From Streptomyces sp. NBC_01335 (lineage in GTDB: Bacteria; Actinomycetota; Actinomycetes; Streptomycetales; Streptomycetaceae): DNA of 64,000 bases. A model generated the notes under the pieces. It was given only the letters and a program-made list of their open reading frames with translations. It was not told where the DNA came from and searched no databases. How positions within the stretch are numbered: the stretch's first letter is position 1; the number at the start of each line of letters is the position of its first letter. A program made the translations under genes and the position numbers. Below are positions 1 through 8,608 of the stretch, piece after piece. The stretch is taken from NCBI RefSeq assembly GCF_035953295.1, contig NZ_CP108370.1, positions 5,627,001-5,691,000 of the forward strand, in the 5' to 3' direction.

Positions 1-1146
1 GCGCACACCGCACTGAGCGTCGACAACGCGCGGCGCTACGAACGCGACCACACCGTCGCCTCCACCGTCCAGCGCCGACTGCTGCCGGCCGGCCCCGCGT
101 CCCCGATCGCCGTCGACACCGCCCACGTCTACCTGCCCGGGCGCAACAGCGGCAGCTGGTTCGACACCATCTCCCTCTCCGGCGCGCGGACCGCCCTCGT
201 CGTCGGCCGGGTCGACGGCCAGGGCGTGCAGACCGCGACGACCATGGGCCAACTGCGCACCGCCGTCCGCACACTCGCCGCCCTCGACCTCTCGCCCGAG
301 GAACTGTTCTCCCGGCTCAACGACATCGCCGTCCAGCTCGCCGAGGAGCGGGCGGCGCTCCCCGTCGGCGACGCCCTGCGCCACCGGCCCCTCAGGGCGA
401 CCTGCCTCTACGGGGAGTACGACCCGTTCACCCGGCTCTGGACGGTGGCCCGGGCCGGGGCGCCGATCCCCCACATCGTCCGTCCGGACGGCACCCCGCA
501 CCCCTTCGACCTGCCCGAAGGACCACCGCTCTCCGCGACCGAGAACGCCCCCTTCTCCACCGCCGAGATCACCCTCGAACCGGGCAGCCTCATCGTCATG
601 CACAGCGGCGGCAGCAACCTGCGCGACCGCCCGGGCCTGCGCCCCGTCGACGAGGTGCTCACGCCGACCGACCGGGACCTGCAGGAGATCGCCGACGCCA
701 TCATGTACAACTACCGGCCCGTCGCCCACCCGGAAGGCGCGGTGCTGCTCCTCGCCCGCCCCAGCGAGGTCAGCGCCGCCCAGGTGGTCACCATCGAGCT
801 CGACGACGACGCGGGCGCCCCGGCGAAGGCCCGTACCGTGACCCGCTCGCACCTGGCCGAGTGGAAGGTCCCCAAGGACGCGCTGTACGCGGTCGAGCTC
901 ATCGTCAGCGAACTCGTCACCAACGCCGTGCGCTACGGCACCCCGCCGCTCTCCCTGCGCCTGGTCCGTACCCAGACCCTCACCTGCGAGGTCCGCGACG
1001 CCAGCCTCGTCGCCCCCCATCTGCGCCACGCCCGGGCCGGTGACGAGGGCGGCCGGGGCCTGTTCATCATGTCCCAGCTCGCCTCCCGCTGGGGCACCCG
1101 CTACACCCACGACGCGAAGATCATCTGGGCCGAGGTGGAGCTGTAG
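1..1146 (+). CDS. SpoIIE-family phosphatase/HATPase regulator, 5' truncated, probable pseudophosphatase
   Basis: The frame is open from base 1, so the N-terminus (normally PAS/GAF sensor domains) lies outside the window. Visible residues 1 to about 250 match a PP2C/SpoIIE domain, including the ATMGQLRTAVR segment. Residues from about 260 form an RsbW-type HATPase with an N-box ELVTNAVRYG and a G-box GGRGLFIM. Family members act on anti-anti-sigma factors in partner-switching pathways. The metal-binding positions look lost: the usual GGDWYD reads SGSWFD, GDVxGHG reads GRVDGQG, and the late GxDD-type motif reads HPEGAVLLLA. It may therefore bind partners without dephosphorylating them. The HATPase half looks intact. 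Family assignment is firm; loss of catalysis is inferred from motifs only. Confidence 0.85.
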   Translation, partial: AHTALSVDNARRYERDHTVASTVQRRLLPAGPASPIAVDTAHVYLPGRNSGSWFDTISLSGARTALVVGRVDGQGVQTATTMGQLRTAVRTLAALDLSPEELFSRLNDIAVQLAEERAALPVGDALRHRPLRATCLYGEYDPFTRLWTVARAGAPIPHIVRPDGTPHPFDLPEGPPLSATENAPFSTAEITLEPGSLIVMHSGGSNLRDRPGLRPVDEVLTPTDRDLQEIADAIMYNYRPVAHPEGAVLLLARPSEVSAAQVVTIELDDDAGAPAKARTVTRSHLAEWKVPKDALYAVELIVSELVTNAVRYGTPPLSLRLVRTQTLTCEVRDASLVAPHLRHARAGDEGGRGLFIMSQLASRWGTRYTHDAKIIWAEVEL

Positions 1147-1282
1147 GCCGTGTCCGAGGGGAGGCTCCGCCCCAGGTCACGGAGTTGTCGGAGTGTTGGG
1201 CGGACGGACGCCGGTGCGACATCCGCCCGCCCCGGTGGCCTCCCTAACGTGCGTGCATCCACTCCTCCCGCTTGGAGCACGC

Positions 1283-3307
1283 ATGCACACCTCCCCCGAC
1301 GACCGCCGCGACGACGCCCCCGAACGGAGCCTCCCGGCGGCTGCGGCCACGCACTCGGCCGACTGCGGCTGTCCGCGCACCGCCGACCTCGACGGCGAGG
1401 GGCTCGCGGCCAGAAGCCGGCGCACCTTCCTGCGCGGCGCCGGTGTGCTCGGCGCGGGGGCCGCCGCGACCGGGCTGCTGGGCACGGCGCCGGCCTTCGC
1501 CTCGGGCAAGGACGCCTCCGACGCGCATGACGAGGGGAAGAAGACCGGCCGCGGCAAGCGCGGCACGTGGAGCCCGGACCCGGAGAACCCGCGGTTCACC
1601 TTCGTCGTGATGCCCGACACGCAGTACATGTTCGACATCGACCGGATCCACCCCGCCCCGATGGAGGCGTCCTTCCGCTACGTGCTCGACCCGGCCGGGC
1701 GGGCCGGCGGCAACGACGAGAACATCGTCTTCCTCGCCCACCTCGGTGACGTGACCAACAACGGTCACGCCGAGGAGTACGCCGCGGTGACCAAGGTGTT
1801 CGACATGCTCGACGACGCGGGCGCCGCGTACGGCGTGCTGGCGGGCAACCACGACGTGGGCGGCGACGACCAGCGCGGCCGGACGCCGTACCTGGACACC
1901 TTCGGCCCGGCGCGCGCCAGGAAGTCGCCCGCCCACCACTCCGCCAGCCCCGACGGCTACAACACCAGCCACATCTTCCGTGCGGGCGGCCGCAGTTGGA
2001 TGGTCCTCTCCCTCGACTGGCGCATGTCGGCAGCGGGGTTCGCCTGGGCCAACGCCGCCATCAAGGCGAACCCGACGCTGCCGGTGATCGTGACGACCCA
2101 CGAGATCGTCGGCTCGTACGACGACGGTTCCGCCGAACTCTCCGCGTACGGACAGCAGATGTGGGACGGGCTGATCAAGGACAACGACCAGATCTTCCTC
2201 ACCCTCAACGGCCACTACTGGCCGCCCGGCTCCACCGTGATGAAGAACAGCGCCGGCAACGACGTGCACCTGCACATCACCAACTACCAGGACCGCTACT
2301 ACGGCGGCTCCGGCATGCTGCGCTCGTACCGCTTCGACCTCAACCGGGGCAGGATCGACATCGCGACGTTCTCGCCGTGGATGCGGGAGCGGGCGGCCGA
2401 GGACGAGCTGAACGCGGCCGCCGCCCAGGAGATCGAACTGACCTCCCCGGTCGACTACTTCTCCCTGGACATCGACTTCGAGAAGCGCTTCGCCGGCTTC
2501 GCCCCGGTCCCGGAACGGGCGCCCCGCGCCGCCCGGCGGATGCTGGTTCCCGGCACCCTCGCGTACTGGCGGTTCGACGGCTCCGGCGCCGAGGGCGGCA
2601 GCCTGCCCGCCGGTACGGTCGTCCAGGACCAGGCGGGCCACGGCAACGACCTCGTCCTCCAGCAGGTCCCGGGCGCCGCCGCGAACGCCCTGACCTGGAC
2701 CGGCGACCACCACCCCGACCAGCCCGGACACGGCGGCCTCGTCTTCACGGGCCAGGGCAACCCGGTCACCGGCGCCTACCTCCGCACCGTCGATACGGCC
2801 CCGGTCAACGCGGAGACTTTCCCGCACGGCTACACCATCGAGCTGTTCTTCAAGGTCCCCGCCGACTGGAACGGCGGGCGCAACGGCTGGTCCTCGATGC
2901 TCAGCCGCGCCGGCACCGCCGCCGAGGCCGGGAAGAACGGCCCGACGTCGACCGCCGACGAACCCGTCATGACGCTGGGGCTCAGCGGCTCCCTGGAGAT
3001 CCAGTGGAACGCCTACCCGCTCAACACGGACGGAGCGACCACCGCGTGGAGTCACCTGCTCCAGCAGCAGGAGTGGTGGCACGTCGCCGTCGTCAACGAC
3101 GGCAAGGTCAGCAAGCTCTACGTGAACGGCTGCGAGGAGGGCCGCAACCCCACCTCGAAGGCGGTCGGCCTGGCCTCGCTCCACAAGCCGTTCCTCGTCG
3201 GCGGCTACCAGTGGGCCGGCGACGTCAGCCAGGTCTTCCACGGCACCCTCGGCGACGTCCGGATCGTCGACCGGGCGCTGCGGGTGGACCAGTTCATGAA
3301 CGCCTGA
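1283..3307 (+). CDS. Tat-exported metallophosphoesterase with C-terminal LamG-like domain
   Basis: The predicted protein has 674 residues. A twin-arginine signal (SRRTFLRGAG, then a hydrophobic stretch ending APAFA) lies near residues 47-75, so it should be exported folded. The calcineurin-like phosphoesterase core carries the metal motifs MPDTQ, HLGDVTNNG and GNHD. The C-terminal third, with the segment YTIELFFKVP and later WWHVAVVNDG, looks like a concanavalin/LamG jelly roll. This is typical of secreted Streptomyces phosphoesterases of unknown substrate. The ATG at 1283 was chosen because it puts the Tat signal at the N-terminus; upstream in-frame sequence is low complexity. It stands alone between the SpoIIE gene and the biosynthetic cluster. 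Confidence 0.9.
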   Translation: MHTSPDDRRDDAPERSLPAAAATHSADCGCPRTADLDGEGLAARSRRTFLRGAGVLGAGAAATGLLGTAPAFASGKDASDAHDEGKKTGRGKRGTWSPDPENPRFTFVVMPDTQYMFDIDRIHPAPMEASFRYVLDPAGRAGGNDENIVFLAHLGDVTNNGHAEEYAAVTKVFDMLDDAGAAYGVLAGNHDVGGDDQRGRTPYLDTFGPARARKSPAHHSASPDGYNTSHIFRAGGRSWMVLSLDWRMSAAGFAWANAAIKANPTLPVIVTTHEIVGSYDDGSAELSAYGQQMWDGLIKDNDQIFLTLNGHYWPPGSTVMKNSAGNDVHLHITNYQDRYYGGSGMLRSYRFDLNRGRIDIATFSPWMRERAAEDELNAAAAQEIELTSPVDYFSLDIDFEKRFAGFAPVPERAPRAARRMLVPGTLAYWRFDGSGAEGGSLPAGTVVQDQAGHGNDLVLQQVPGAAANALTWTGDHHPDQPGHGGLVFTGQGNPVTGAYLRTVDTAPVNAETFPHGYTIELFFKVPADWNGGRNGWSSMLSRAGTAAEAGKNGPTSTADEPVMTLGLSGSLEIQWNAYPLNTDGATTAWSHLLQQQEWWHVAVVNDGKVSKLYVNGCEEGRNPTSKAVGLASLHKPFLVGGYQWAGDVSQVFHGTLGDVRIVDRALRVDQFMNA

Positions 3308-3404
3308 TCCGGGCGGGCGCCCCGGCTCCGGCCGGCGCTGATCCTTGGGCGCTGCTCACGGCGGGGACGGTGGCCCGAACGACCGGGCCACCGGTTGCCG
3401 CGTG

Positions 3405-4037
3405 CTATTCCTCCGGTCGCGCCGGCGCGGCGGCGATGCCGCCGACCAGCAGCGTGAGGATCTCCTGCAGCCGGTGCTCCAGAGGGGGGTGACGAGAGAC
3501 CGGGCTGGAACGCGCCCACTCGTACAGGGCACCGAGGTAGAGGTCACGCAGGGCGTAGCTCACGCGCTCGGCCGAGACGTTCCGGGAGAACTCGCCGGAT
3601 TTCTGGCCGTTCTCCACGACCGCCTCGAAGAGCTTCGCGAGGTGCGGGTCCTCGAACAACGGGCGACCCGCCCTCACCCATGCGGTGAGCATGGCCACGG
3701 TGAGGTCTTCTTCGGTGTCGTTGATCCGGCCGAGGGCCCTCATGTACTGCGCGAGCTGCGACTGCGCACTCGGGCAGTCCGCCGGGGCGGTGTCTCCCAC
3801 TGCCGCCCTGATGCTTTCCCGTCGCTGTTCGGCCCAGGCTCCGATGAGGTCCTCCTTTCGTGGGAAGTAGTTGAAGAACGTCCCTCGGGCGACGTCCGCG
3901 CGTTCCGCGATCTCGTCCACGGACGCGTGGTCGTACCCCTTTTCCAGGATCACTTCCAGCGCGGAGCTGTAAAGGCGGTCACGGACGCGCTGCTTGTTGC
4001 GTGCGCGACGGCCGACAGGCTGTTCGGCGATATCCAC
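3405..4037 (-). CDS. TetR-family regulator of the biosynthetic cluster
   Basis: The protein is about 210 residues. The N-terminal helix-turn-helix reads DHASVDEIAERADVARGTFF followed by NYFPRKEDL, the standard TetR recognition region. The C-terminal ligand domain is not assignable. I chose the GTG at 4037 because GGAG sits 5 nt upstream; an in-frame ATG at 4064 has no purine-rich site but would add 9 residues. It lies downstream of the PKS on the same strand with a 231-bp gap holding a perfect 11-bp inverted repeat, so it probably has its own promoter and autoregulates. A related half-site upstream of the PKS suggests it also controls the cluster; its ligand could be the product or an intermediate. 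Confidence 0.87.
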   Translation of the reverse strand: MDIAEQPVGRRARNKQRVRDRLYSSALEVILEKGYDHASVDEIAERADVARGTFFNYFPRKEDLIGAWAEQRRESIRAAVGDTAPADCPSAQSQLAQYMRALGRINDTEEDLTVAMLTAWVRAGRPLFEDPHLAKLFEAVVENGQKSGEFSRNVSAERVSYALRDLYLGALYEWARSSPVSRHPPLEHRLQEILTLLVGGIAAAPARPEE

Positions 4038-4146
4038 TGTGACTCCGTGTGCTCTCAGGCTCATCCAGGGGGGAGTGGTCCCGGTCGTCCACGACGAGCC
4101 TGTGCGAGGAATGGTGCAAACGTGCGGTGTCGGCCGCGGAGCCGAC

Positions 4147-4180
4147 GGCGAAAACTTATACCACGGTCCAAGTTTTCGCC
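4147..4180. promoter_or_regulatory. Perfect 11-bp inverted repeat, probable TetR operator
   Basis: Arms GGCGAAAACTT (4147-4157) and AAGTTTTCGCC (4170-4180) are exactly complementary around a 12-bp spacer. The site is about 110 bp upstream of the tetR start and is AT-rich compared with its surroundings. On the minus strand a TATAAG element lies within it, which could be a -10 box covered by the repressor. TetR proteins typically bind such dyads in their own promoters. Assignment to this TetR is inferred from position. Confidence 0.6.
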
Positions 4181-4268
4181 AGGGAAGTGACACAGATCGT
4201 GGGAACGCACACATCCTGAGCTTTCTCCCCCCGGTGCATGACCCGTTTCCCCCCGGCCACCACGGCGG

Positions 4269-7200
4269 TCACGGCCGGGCCCGCGCCAGGTCACTCGTCA
4301 GACTGCGGACACTCTCGTCGCTCAGCAGCCGGCCCGTCGAGATCCGCACATCGTGCAGGGCGGACATCTGGTGCCGCAGGCGGACCGCCATCAGCGAATC
4401 CAGCCCTTGGTCGTGCAGCGAACGGTCCAGGTCGAGATCCTGACCGTCCATCCCCAGCACGGAGGCCGCGAGCGCCGTCAAGCCCTGCGGCAGCGGCGGC
4501 GCACTGTCGCCCGTGGCCGTGGCAGGCTGGGCGGGCACCTGCCCGGGAGCCGGGCGCGCGAGGTCCGCGTGCTCCGGCCGGGCCGCCGCGCCGCTCCTCC
4601 GGACGGCCGTCGCGGGGGAGAGCAGGCGCCCGCGCACGTGGGTGACCAGGGCGGAGAAGCGCTTCTCCGCCGCCTGCCCGTTGCCGGCGGACCGGCGCAG
4701 GACGATCCCGCCGAAGCGGGCCACGATCCGCCCGCCGTCCTCCAGCACGATCACATCACCGCGGACCGTGGTGCCCGAGGACGCCGTGACCTTCGCGATG
4801 CTCCAGTACCGCTCGGGCAGTTCCGCGGCGAACTCGATCGAGCCGAAGCCGACGGGGGCGTAGGTCCGGCGCACCCCGAACCGTGTCGGCGCGAGTGCGG
4901 CCATCAGGGGCAGGAGCGCGGACTCCCAGGCCGCCGGAGCGGACGCCTCCGGGCGGCGCATCCGGCCGAGGGCCGCGCCGTCCCGCCGCCACACGCGTTC
5001 GACCGCCTGGAACGGGGAACCCACCGCGAAGCCCATCTGCCCTATGTGCCCGGCGAATTCGTGTTCCGGCAGGTACTGGCGGCAGGAGGCGAGGGCGCGG
5101 TCCAGGAGGGCGCCGCCCAGGTCCCGCCGGAGTTCGCCTCCGACGCGGATCGTCGCCGTCATGCACGGCGCGGGCTCGGCGAATCGGGGATGCAGGGCAT
5201 GGACCGAGCCCTGCCATCCGGAGCCGTCCGGACGGAGCGAGACCTCGAGTCGCATGGCGTCCGCGTCCGCCGCTTCCACCGGGGCGCTGTTCAGGCGCAC
5301 GCGATGCAGGGACCACGGGGTGTCGGGTCGCAGTTCCCGCGCGACGTGCAGCAGCGCTCCCGCGTGGACCATCGGGGGGACGGGGGCGAATCCGTCGACG
5401 CTGATGGCATTCCCCCAGTCGTCCTGCTTCGCCCAATCCCGCAGGCCCAGTTGCCGGGTGTGGCCGCGGTGCGTGCCGGCCGGTGCGTCCGGGGCCCGGT
5501 CCAGCCGGAACACGGTGGCTCGCCAGGGGTACCGGGGCAGCCGGACGGCCTCGGGCCGCCCTCCGTGGTAACGCTCCCAGTCCACCCGGCCGCCGGCCGC
5601 GTAGAAACGCCCGACCGAGCGGGCCATCGCCGTCGCCGGGTCCTGGTCACGCCTGAGCGACTCGACCGCGCAGCCGGGACGGCCCAGGATCTCCTCCGTG
5701 CCGTGGGTGAGCAGGGGGTGCGGGCTCACCTCCACGAAGACGCTGTCCCGCGCGGTGCCCGCGGCCCTGACCGCGTCGGTGAAACGGACCTTGCCGCGCA
5801 GATTCCGCACCCAGTAGTCGGCGTCCAGCTCCGAGCCCTCCACCGCCTCACCGGTGACCGTGGAGACCATCGTGCGGGAGACCGGTTTCGGGGAGAGCGC
5901 GGCCAGTGCCTGGCGCAGGTCCGCCCGGAGCTCGTCGGTGAGCGGGCTGTGGGAAGCGACGTTGACGTTCACCTTGCGGGCCATGACGCCCCGGGTGTCC
6001 AGCTCTCCGGCGATCTCGTCGAGAACGCCGCCGTCGCCGGAGAGCACCGTGGCGGTCGGGGAGTTCTCGGCCGCCACGCACACGAGGCCGTCGTACGGGG
6101 AGATGACTTCCAGGGCCTCCTGGCCGCCGAGCTCGACGGCGAGCATCGAGCCGCGTCCCGCCAGACGCTTCAGCAGGCGGCTGCGCCGGGCGATGACCGC
6201 GGCGGCGTCCGCCAGCGACAGGGCCCCGGCGACGTGGGCGGCGGCGGTCTCGCCCATGCTGTGCCCCACGCAGACATCGGGGGTCACCCCCCGCTCTGCC
6301 CACGCCGCCGCCAGAGCGATCTCCATGGCCCACAGGGCGGGTTGCACCACTTCCACCGCGGCGGGGAAGGAGTCGGGCCGGGTGTCGAGGAGCTCCAGGA
6401 CGGACCAGCCCAGTTCGTCGCGCAGGACGAGGTCGCACTCCGCCATGGTCCGGCGGAAGGCCTGCGAGGAGGCGAGTAACCCCTGCCCCATGCCGACCCA
6501 TTGGGATCCCTGGCCGGGGAAGACGAACACGGTGCGCTTGGCCGGTCCCGGGTGCGCGTCCCCCGTGCCGGCGTTCGCGGGGTTCTCCCCGCGGGCCAGC
6601 CGGTCGAGCTGGCCGGCCAGTTCGGCGTGGGTGAGGCCCACCGCCCACAGGCGGTGGGTGTGGGCCTCCCTGCGGGTCGCGGCAGCGGCGCAGATCGCGC
6701 CGAGCGGAGTGTCGTGGCCTTCTCCCCCCGGCCTCAGGTACGCGGCGTAGGACCGGGCCAGCTGATTCAGGGACTGCGGCGAGCGGGCGGAGAGCACCAG
6801 GAGGTGCGGCGCGGGTGCGGCGTCGTCGCGCGGGGTGTCGGGGCGGGGTTCGGGCGTGTACGCGCCGAGCACGACATGGGCGTTGGTGCCGCCGATCCCG
6901 AAGGAGCTGATGCCGATCAGGGCCGCCTCCCCCTGCGGCGCGAGGGGTTCGTTCCGGGTCACCAGCCGCACCGTGCCGGCGGCTTCCACCACCTGGTCGT
7001 TGGGCCGGCTCACGTGCAGTGTCGCCGGTATGGTGCGGTGTCTGAGAATGAGGAGCGACTTGATCAGTCCCGCCATGCCGGCCGCCGCTTCGGCGTGCCC
7101 GATGTTGCTCTTCACCGAGCCGACCCGCAGCGGTGCGGTACGCGGCCCGGCCTCGCGGCGCTCCTCGATCAGGGCCTCCAGCTCGACCGCGTCGCCGATC

Positions 7201-8153
7201 GTGGTGCCGGTGCCGTGCGCTTCGACGTAGTCCAGCTCTCCCGCGCCGACACCCGCCGCCCGGCGTGCCTCCCTGAGCATGGCGCGCTGGCCGCCGACCG
7301 AGGGGCGCATCAACAGGCCGTCGCCCTGGCCCTCGTGGGTGACGGCGCTCCCCATGATCACGCCGAGCACCGGGTCGCCGTCCGCCAGCGCGTCGTCGAG
7401 GCGTTTCAGGATCACGGCTCCGACACCCTCGCTGCGTACGAAGCCGTCGGCTCGTGCGTCACCGAAGCGGCAGCGGCCCCCGGGCGACAGCATGCCGCCC
7501 TGTGAGTAGGCGATGGCGTCGTCCGGGGACACGATGAAGTTGACCGCGCCGGCGATCCCCAGATCGCTCTCACCGCTGAGCAGACTCTGCCGTGCGCTGT
7601 GCACGGCCACCAGGGACGACGAGCAGGCGGTGTCCAGGACGACGCTGGGGCCGCGCAGGTCCATGCCGTAGCTGATCCGGCCCGCCGTGGCCCCCCGGAT
7701 GCGGCTGCCGACCGCGCCGTGCACGCCGGGTGGGGCGTGCACCTCTCCGTACTCGGCCGTCGCCTGCCCGACGAAGACTCCGGTGCGGCTTCCGGCGAGG
7801 GAGGAGGGGACGACACCCGCGTCTTCCAGGGCTTCCCACACGACCTGCAGGAGCAGGCGCTGCTGCGGGTCCATCGCCTTCGCCTCCACCGGCGCGATCC
7901 CGAAGAAGGCGGCGTCGAAGGCGAAGGGGGCGTCGAGGAATCCGCCGTGCCGGCTCACTGTCTTTCCGGGGGTCCCCGGCGTCGGATGGTGGAACTGTTC
8001 GGCGTCGAAGCGATCAGGTCGAACCGGTGTGACCGAGTCGGTATTCGACAGCAAATTGTTCCAGAACTCGTCCACACCGTCCGCCTGCGGGAAACGGCAT
8101 CCCATGCCGATGACGGCGATGGCCGAGTCGACACTTCCTGACTCTCTGGGCAT
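4269..8153 (-). CDS. Single-module type I polyketide synthase, KS-AT-DH(degenerate)-ACP
   Basis: The protein has 1294 residues. The ketosynthase (about 10-430) has DTACSSS with Cys177, EAHGTGT with His313 and NIGH with His353. The acyltransferase (about 540-850) has GHSMG with Ser632 and VASH ending at His735. The GHSMGE/VASH pattern is not the textbook malonyl or methylmalonyl signature, so extender use is left open. Residues about 900-1155 have a dehydratase-like layout, but the catalytic His and Asp motifs are not recognisable. The ACP has GLDSL with Ser1253. No ketoreductase, enoylreductase or thioesterase is present, so reduction and release must occur in trans; FabG, ECH and KASIII genes lie in the facing operon. 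AGGGGAAA precedes the ATG. An in-frame TTA codon lies at 6477-6479. It is divergent from the cyclase operon. Confidence 0.95.
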   Translation of the reverse strand: MPRESGSVDSAIAVIGMGCRFPQADGVDEFWNNLLSNTDSVTPVRPDRFDAEQFHHPTPGTPGKTVSRHGGFLDAPFAFDAAFFGIAPVEAKAMDPQQRLLLQVVWEALEDAGVVPSSLAGSRTGVFVGQATAEYGEVHAPPGVHGAVGSRIRGATAGRISYGMDLRGPSVVLDTACSSSLVAVHSARQSLLSGESDLGIAGAVNFIVSPDDAIAYSQGGMLSPGGRCRFGDARADGFVRSEGVGAVILKRLDDALADGDPVLGVIMGSAVTHEGQGDGLLMRPSVGGQRAMLREARRAAGVGAGELDYVEAHGTGTTIGDAVELEALIEERREAGPRTAPLRVGSVKSNIGHAEAAAGMAGLIKSLLILRHRTIPATLHVSRPNDQVVEAAGTVRLVTRNEPLAPQGEAALIGISSFGIGGTNAHVVLGAYTPEPRPDTPRDDAAPAPHLLVLSARSPQSLNQLARSYAAYLRPGGEGHDTPLGAICAAAATRREAHTHRLWAVGLTHAELAGQLDRLARGENPANAGTGDAHPGPAKRTVFVFPGQGSQWVGMGQGLLASSQAFRRTMAECDLVLRDELGWSVLELLDTRPDSFPAAVEVVQPALWAMEIALAAAWAERGVTPDVCVGHSMGETAAAHVAGALSLADAAAVIARRSRLLKRLAGRGSMLAVELGGQEALEVISPYDGLVCVAAENSPTATVLSGDGGVLDEIAGELDTRGVMARKVNVNVASHSPLTDELRADLRQALAALSPKPVSRTMVSTVTGEAVEGSELDADYWVRNLRGKVRFTDAVRAAGTARDSVFVEVSPHPLLTHGTEEILGRPGCAVESLRRDQDPATAMARSVGRFYAAGGRVDWERYHGGRPEAVRLPRYPWRATVFRLDRAPDAPAGTHRGHTRQLGLRDWAKQDDWGNAISVDGFAPVPPMVHAGALLHVARELRPDTPWSLHRVRLNSAPVEAADADAMRLEVSLRPDGSGWQGSVHALHPRFAEPAPCMTATIRVGGELRRDLGGALLDRALASCRQYLPEHEFAGHIGQMGFAVGSPFQAVERVWRRDGAALGRMRRPEASAPAAWESALLPLMAALAPTRFGVRRTYAPVGFGSIEFAAELPERYWSIAKVTASSGTTVRGDVIVLEDGGRIVARFGGIVLRRSAGNGQAAEKRFSALVTHVRGRLLSPATAVRRSGAAARPEHADLARPAPGQVPAQPATATGDSAPPLPQGLTALAASVLGMDGQDLDLDRSLHDQGLDSLMAVRLRHQMSALHDVRISTGRLLSDESVRSLTSDLARARP

Positions 8154-8608
8154 TTTCCCCTACCTCATGTGTCGTGGGCACGTCGTCGGGGCCGGGCCTG
8201 ACCCGAAGCGGTTCAAAAATACACTCGCGAACAACTTTGGTCCATGGTGTATCTCTGCGAAAGAAATGCGCCACGCCGCCTTTCTGGTGGCGCGAATTCG
8301 CGCTCGCGTCCCCGGGGTGGGCCGGTTTACTCCGCGGTTTCCCGAGTGCGCGGTATTGCTGTACCGAAGGTGCGTAGGTGATTTTGGCGGGATAGGCGAG
8401 GTATGTCGGATTGTGGGGGTGATTCAGATCACACTCTAGCTGTACTTGCATTCAAACTTGTGCTCGCATCTATAGTTCATTGCAGCAGCGGGCCGGCCGG
8501 CAGTGACCAGGTGGCCTGAGCGTCAGGGCGGAGTTTCCGGGGCGCGTGTGCTCCGGCTCCATCTCTTCCCGCCTTTCTTTCCGTTCGGGAACAAGACGAG
8601 GAGTATCG
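8154..8608. promoter_or_regulatory. Divergent PKS/cyclase intergenic control region
   Basis: This 455-bp, comparatively AT-rich spacer separates the PKS (leftward) from the cyclase operon (rightward). It holds three things I can point to. AACTTTGGTCCATGGTGTAT at 8233-8252 resembles the minus-strand half of the tetR operator (AACTTGGACCGTGGTATAAG). A perfect 14-bp palindrome GCGCGAATTCGCGC lies at 8290-8303. A possible cyclase promoter has TTGCAT at 8446-8451 and TATAGT at 8471-8476 with a long 19-bp spacer. The cyclase ATG is preceded by ACGAGGAG. No gene is visible inside. Confidence 0.55.

Noticed and set aside
1040..1282. N-terminal extension of the metallophosphoesterase overlapping the SpoIIE gene
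   Set aside because: The extension would bury the Tat signal internally; ATG 1283 gives a proper signal peptide.
1244..3241. A 665-codon minus-strand open frame over the metallophosphoesterase gene
   Set aside because: Shadow of the plus-strand gene, which has a Tat signal and catalytic motifs.
4269..8153. Firm malonyl or methylmalonyl specificity for the AT domain
   Set aside because: GHSMGE and VASH match neither standard signature; specificity cannot be called from motifs alone.
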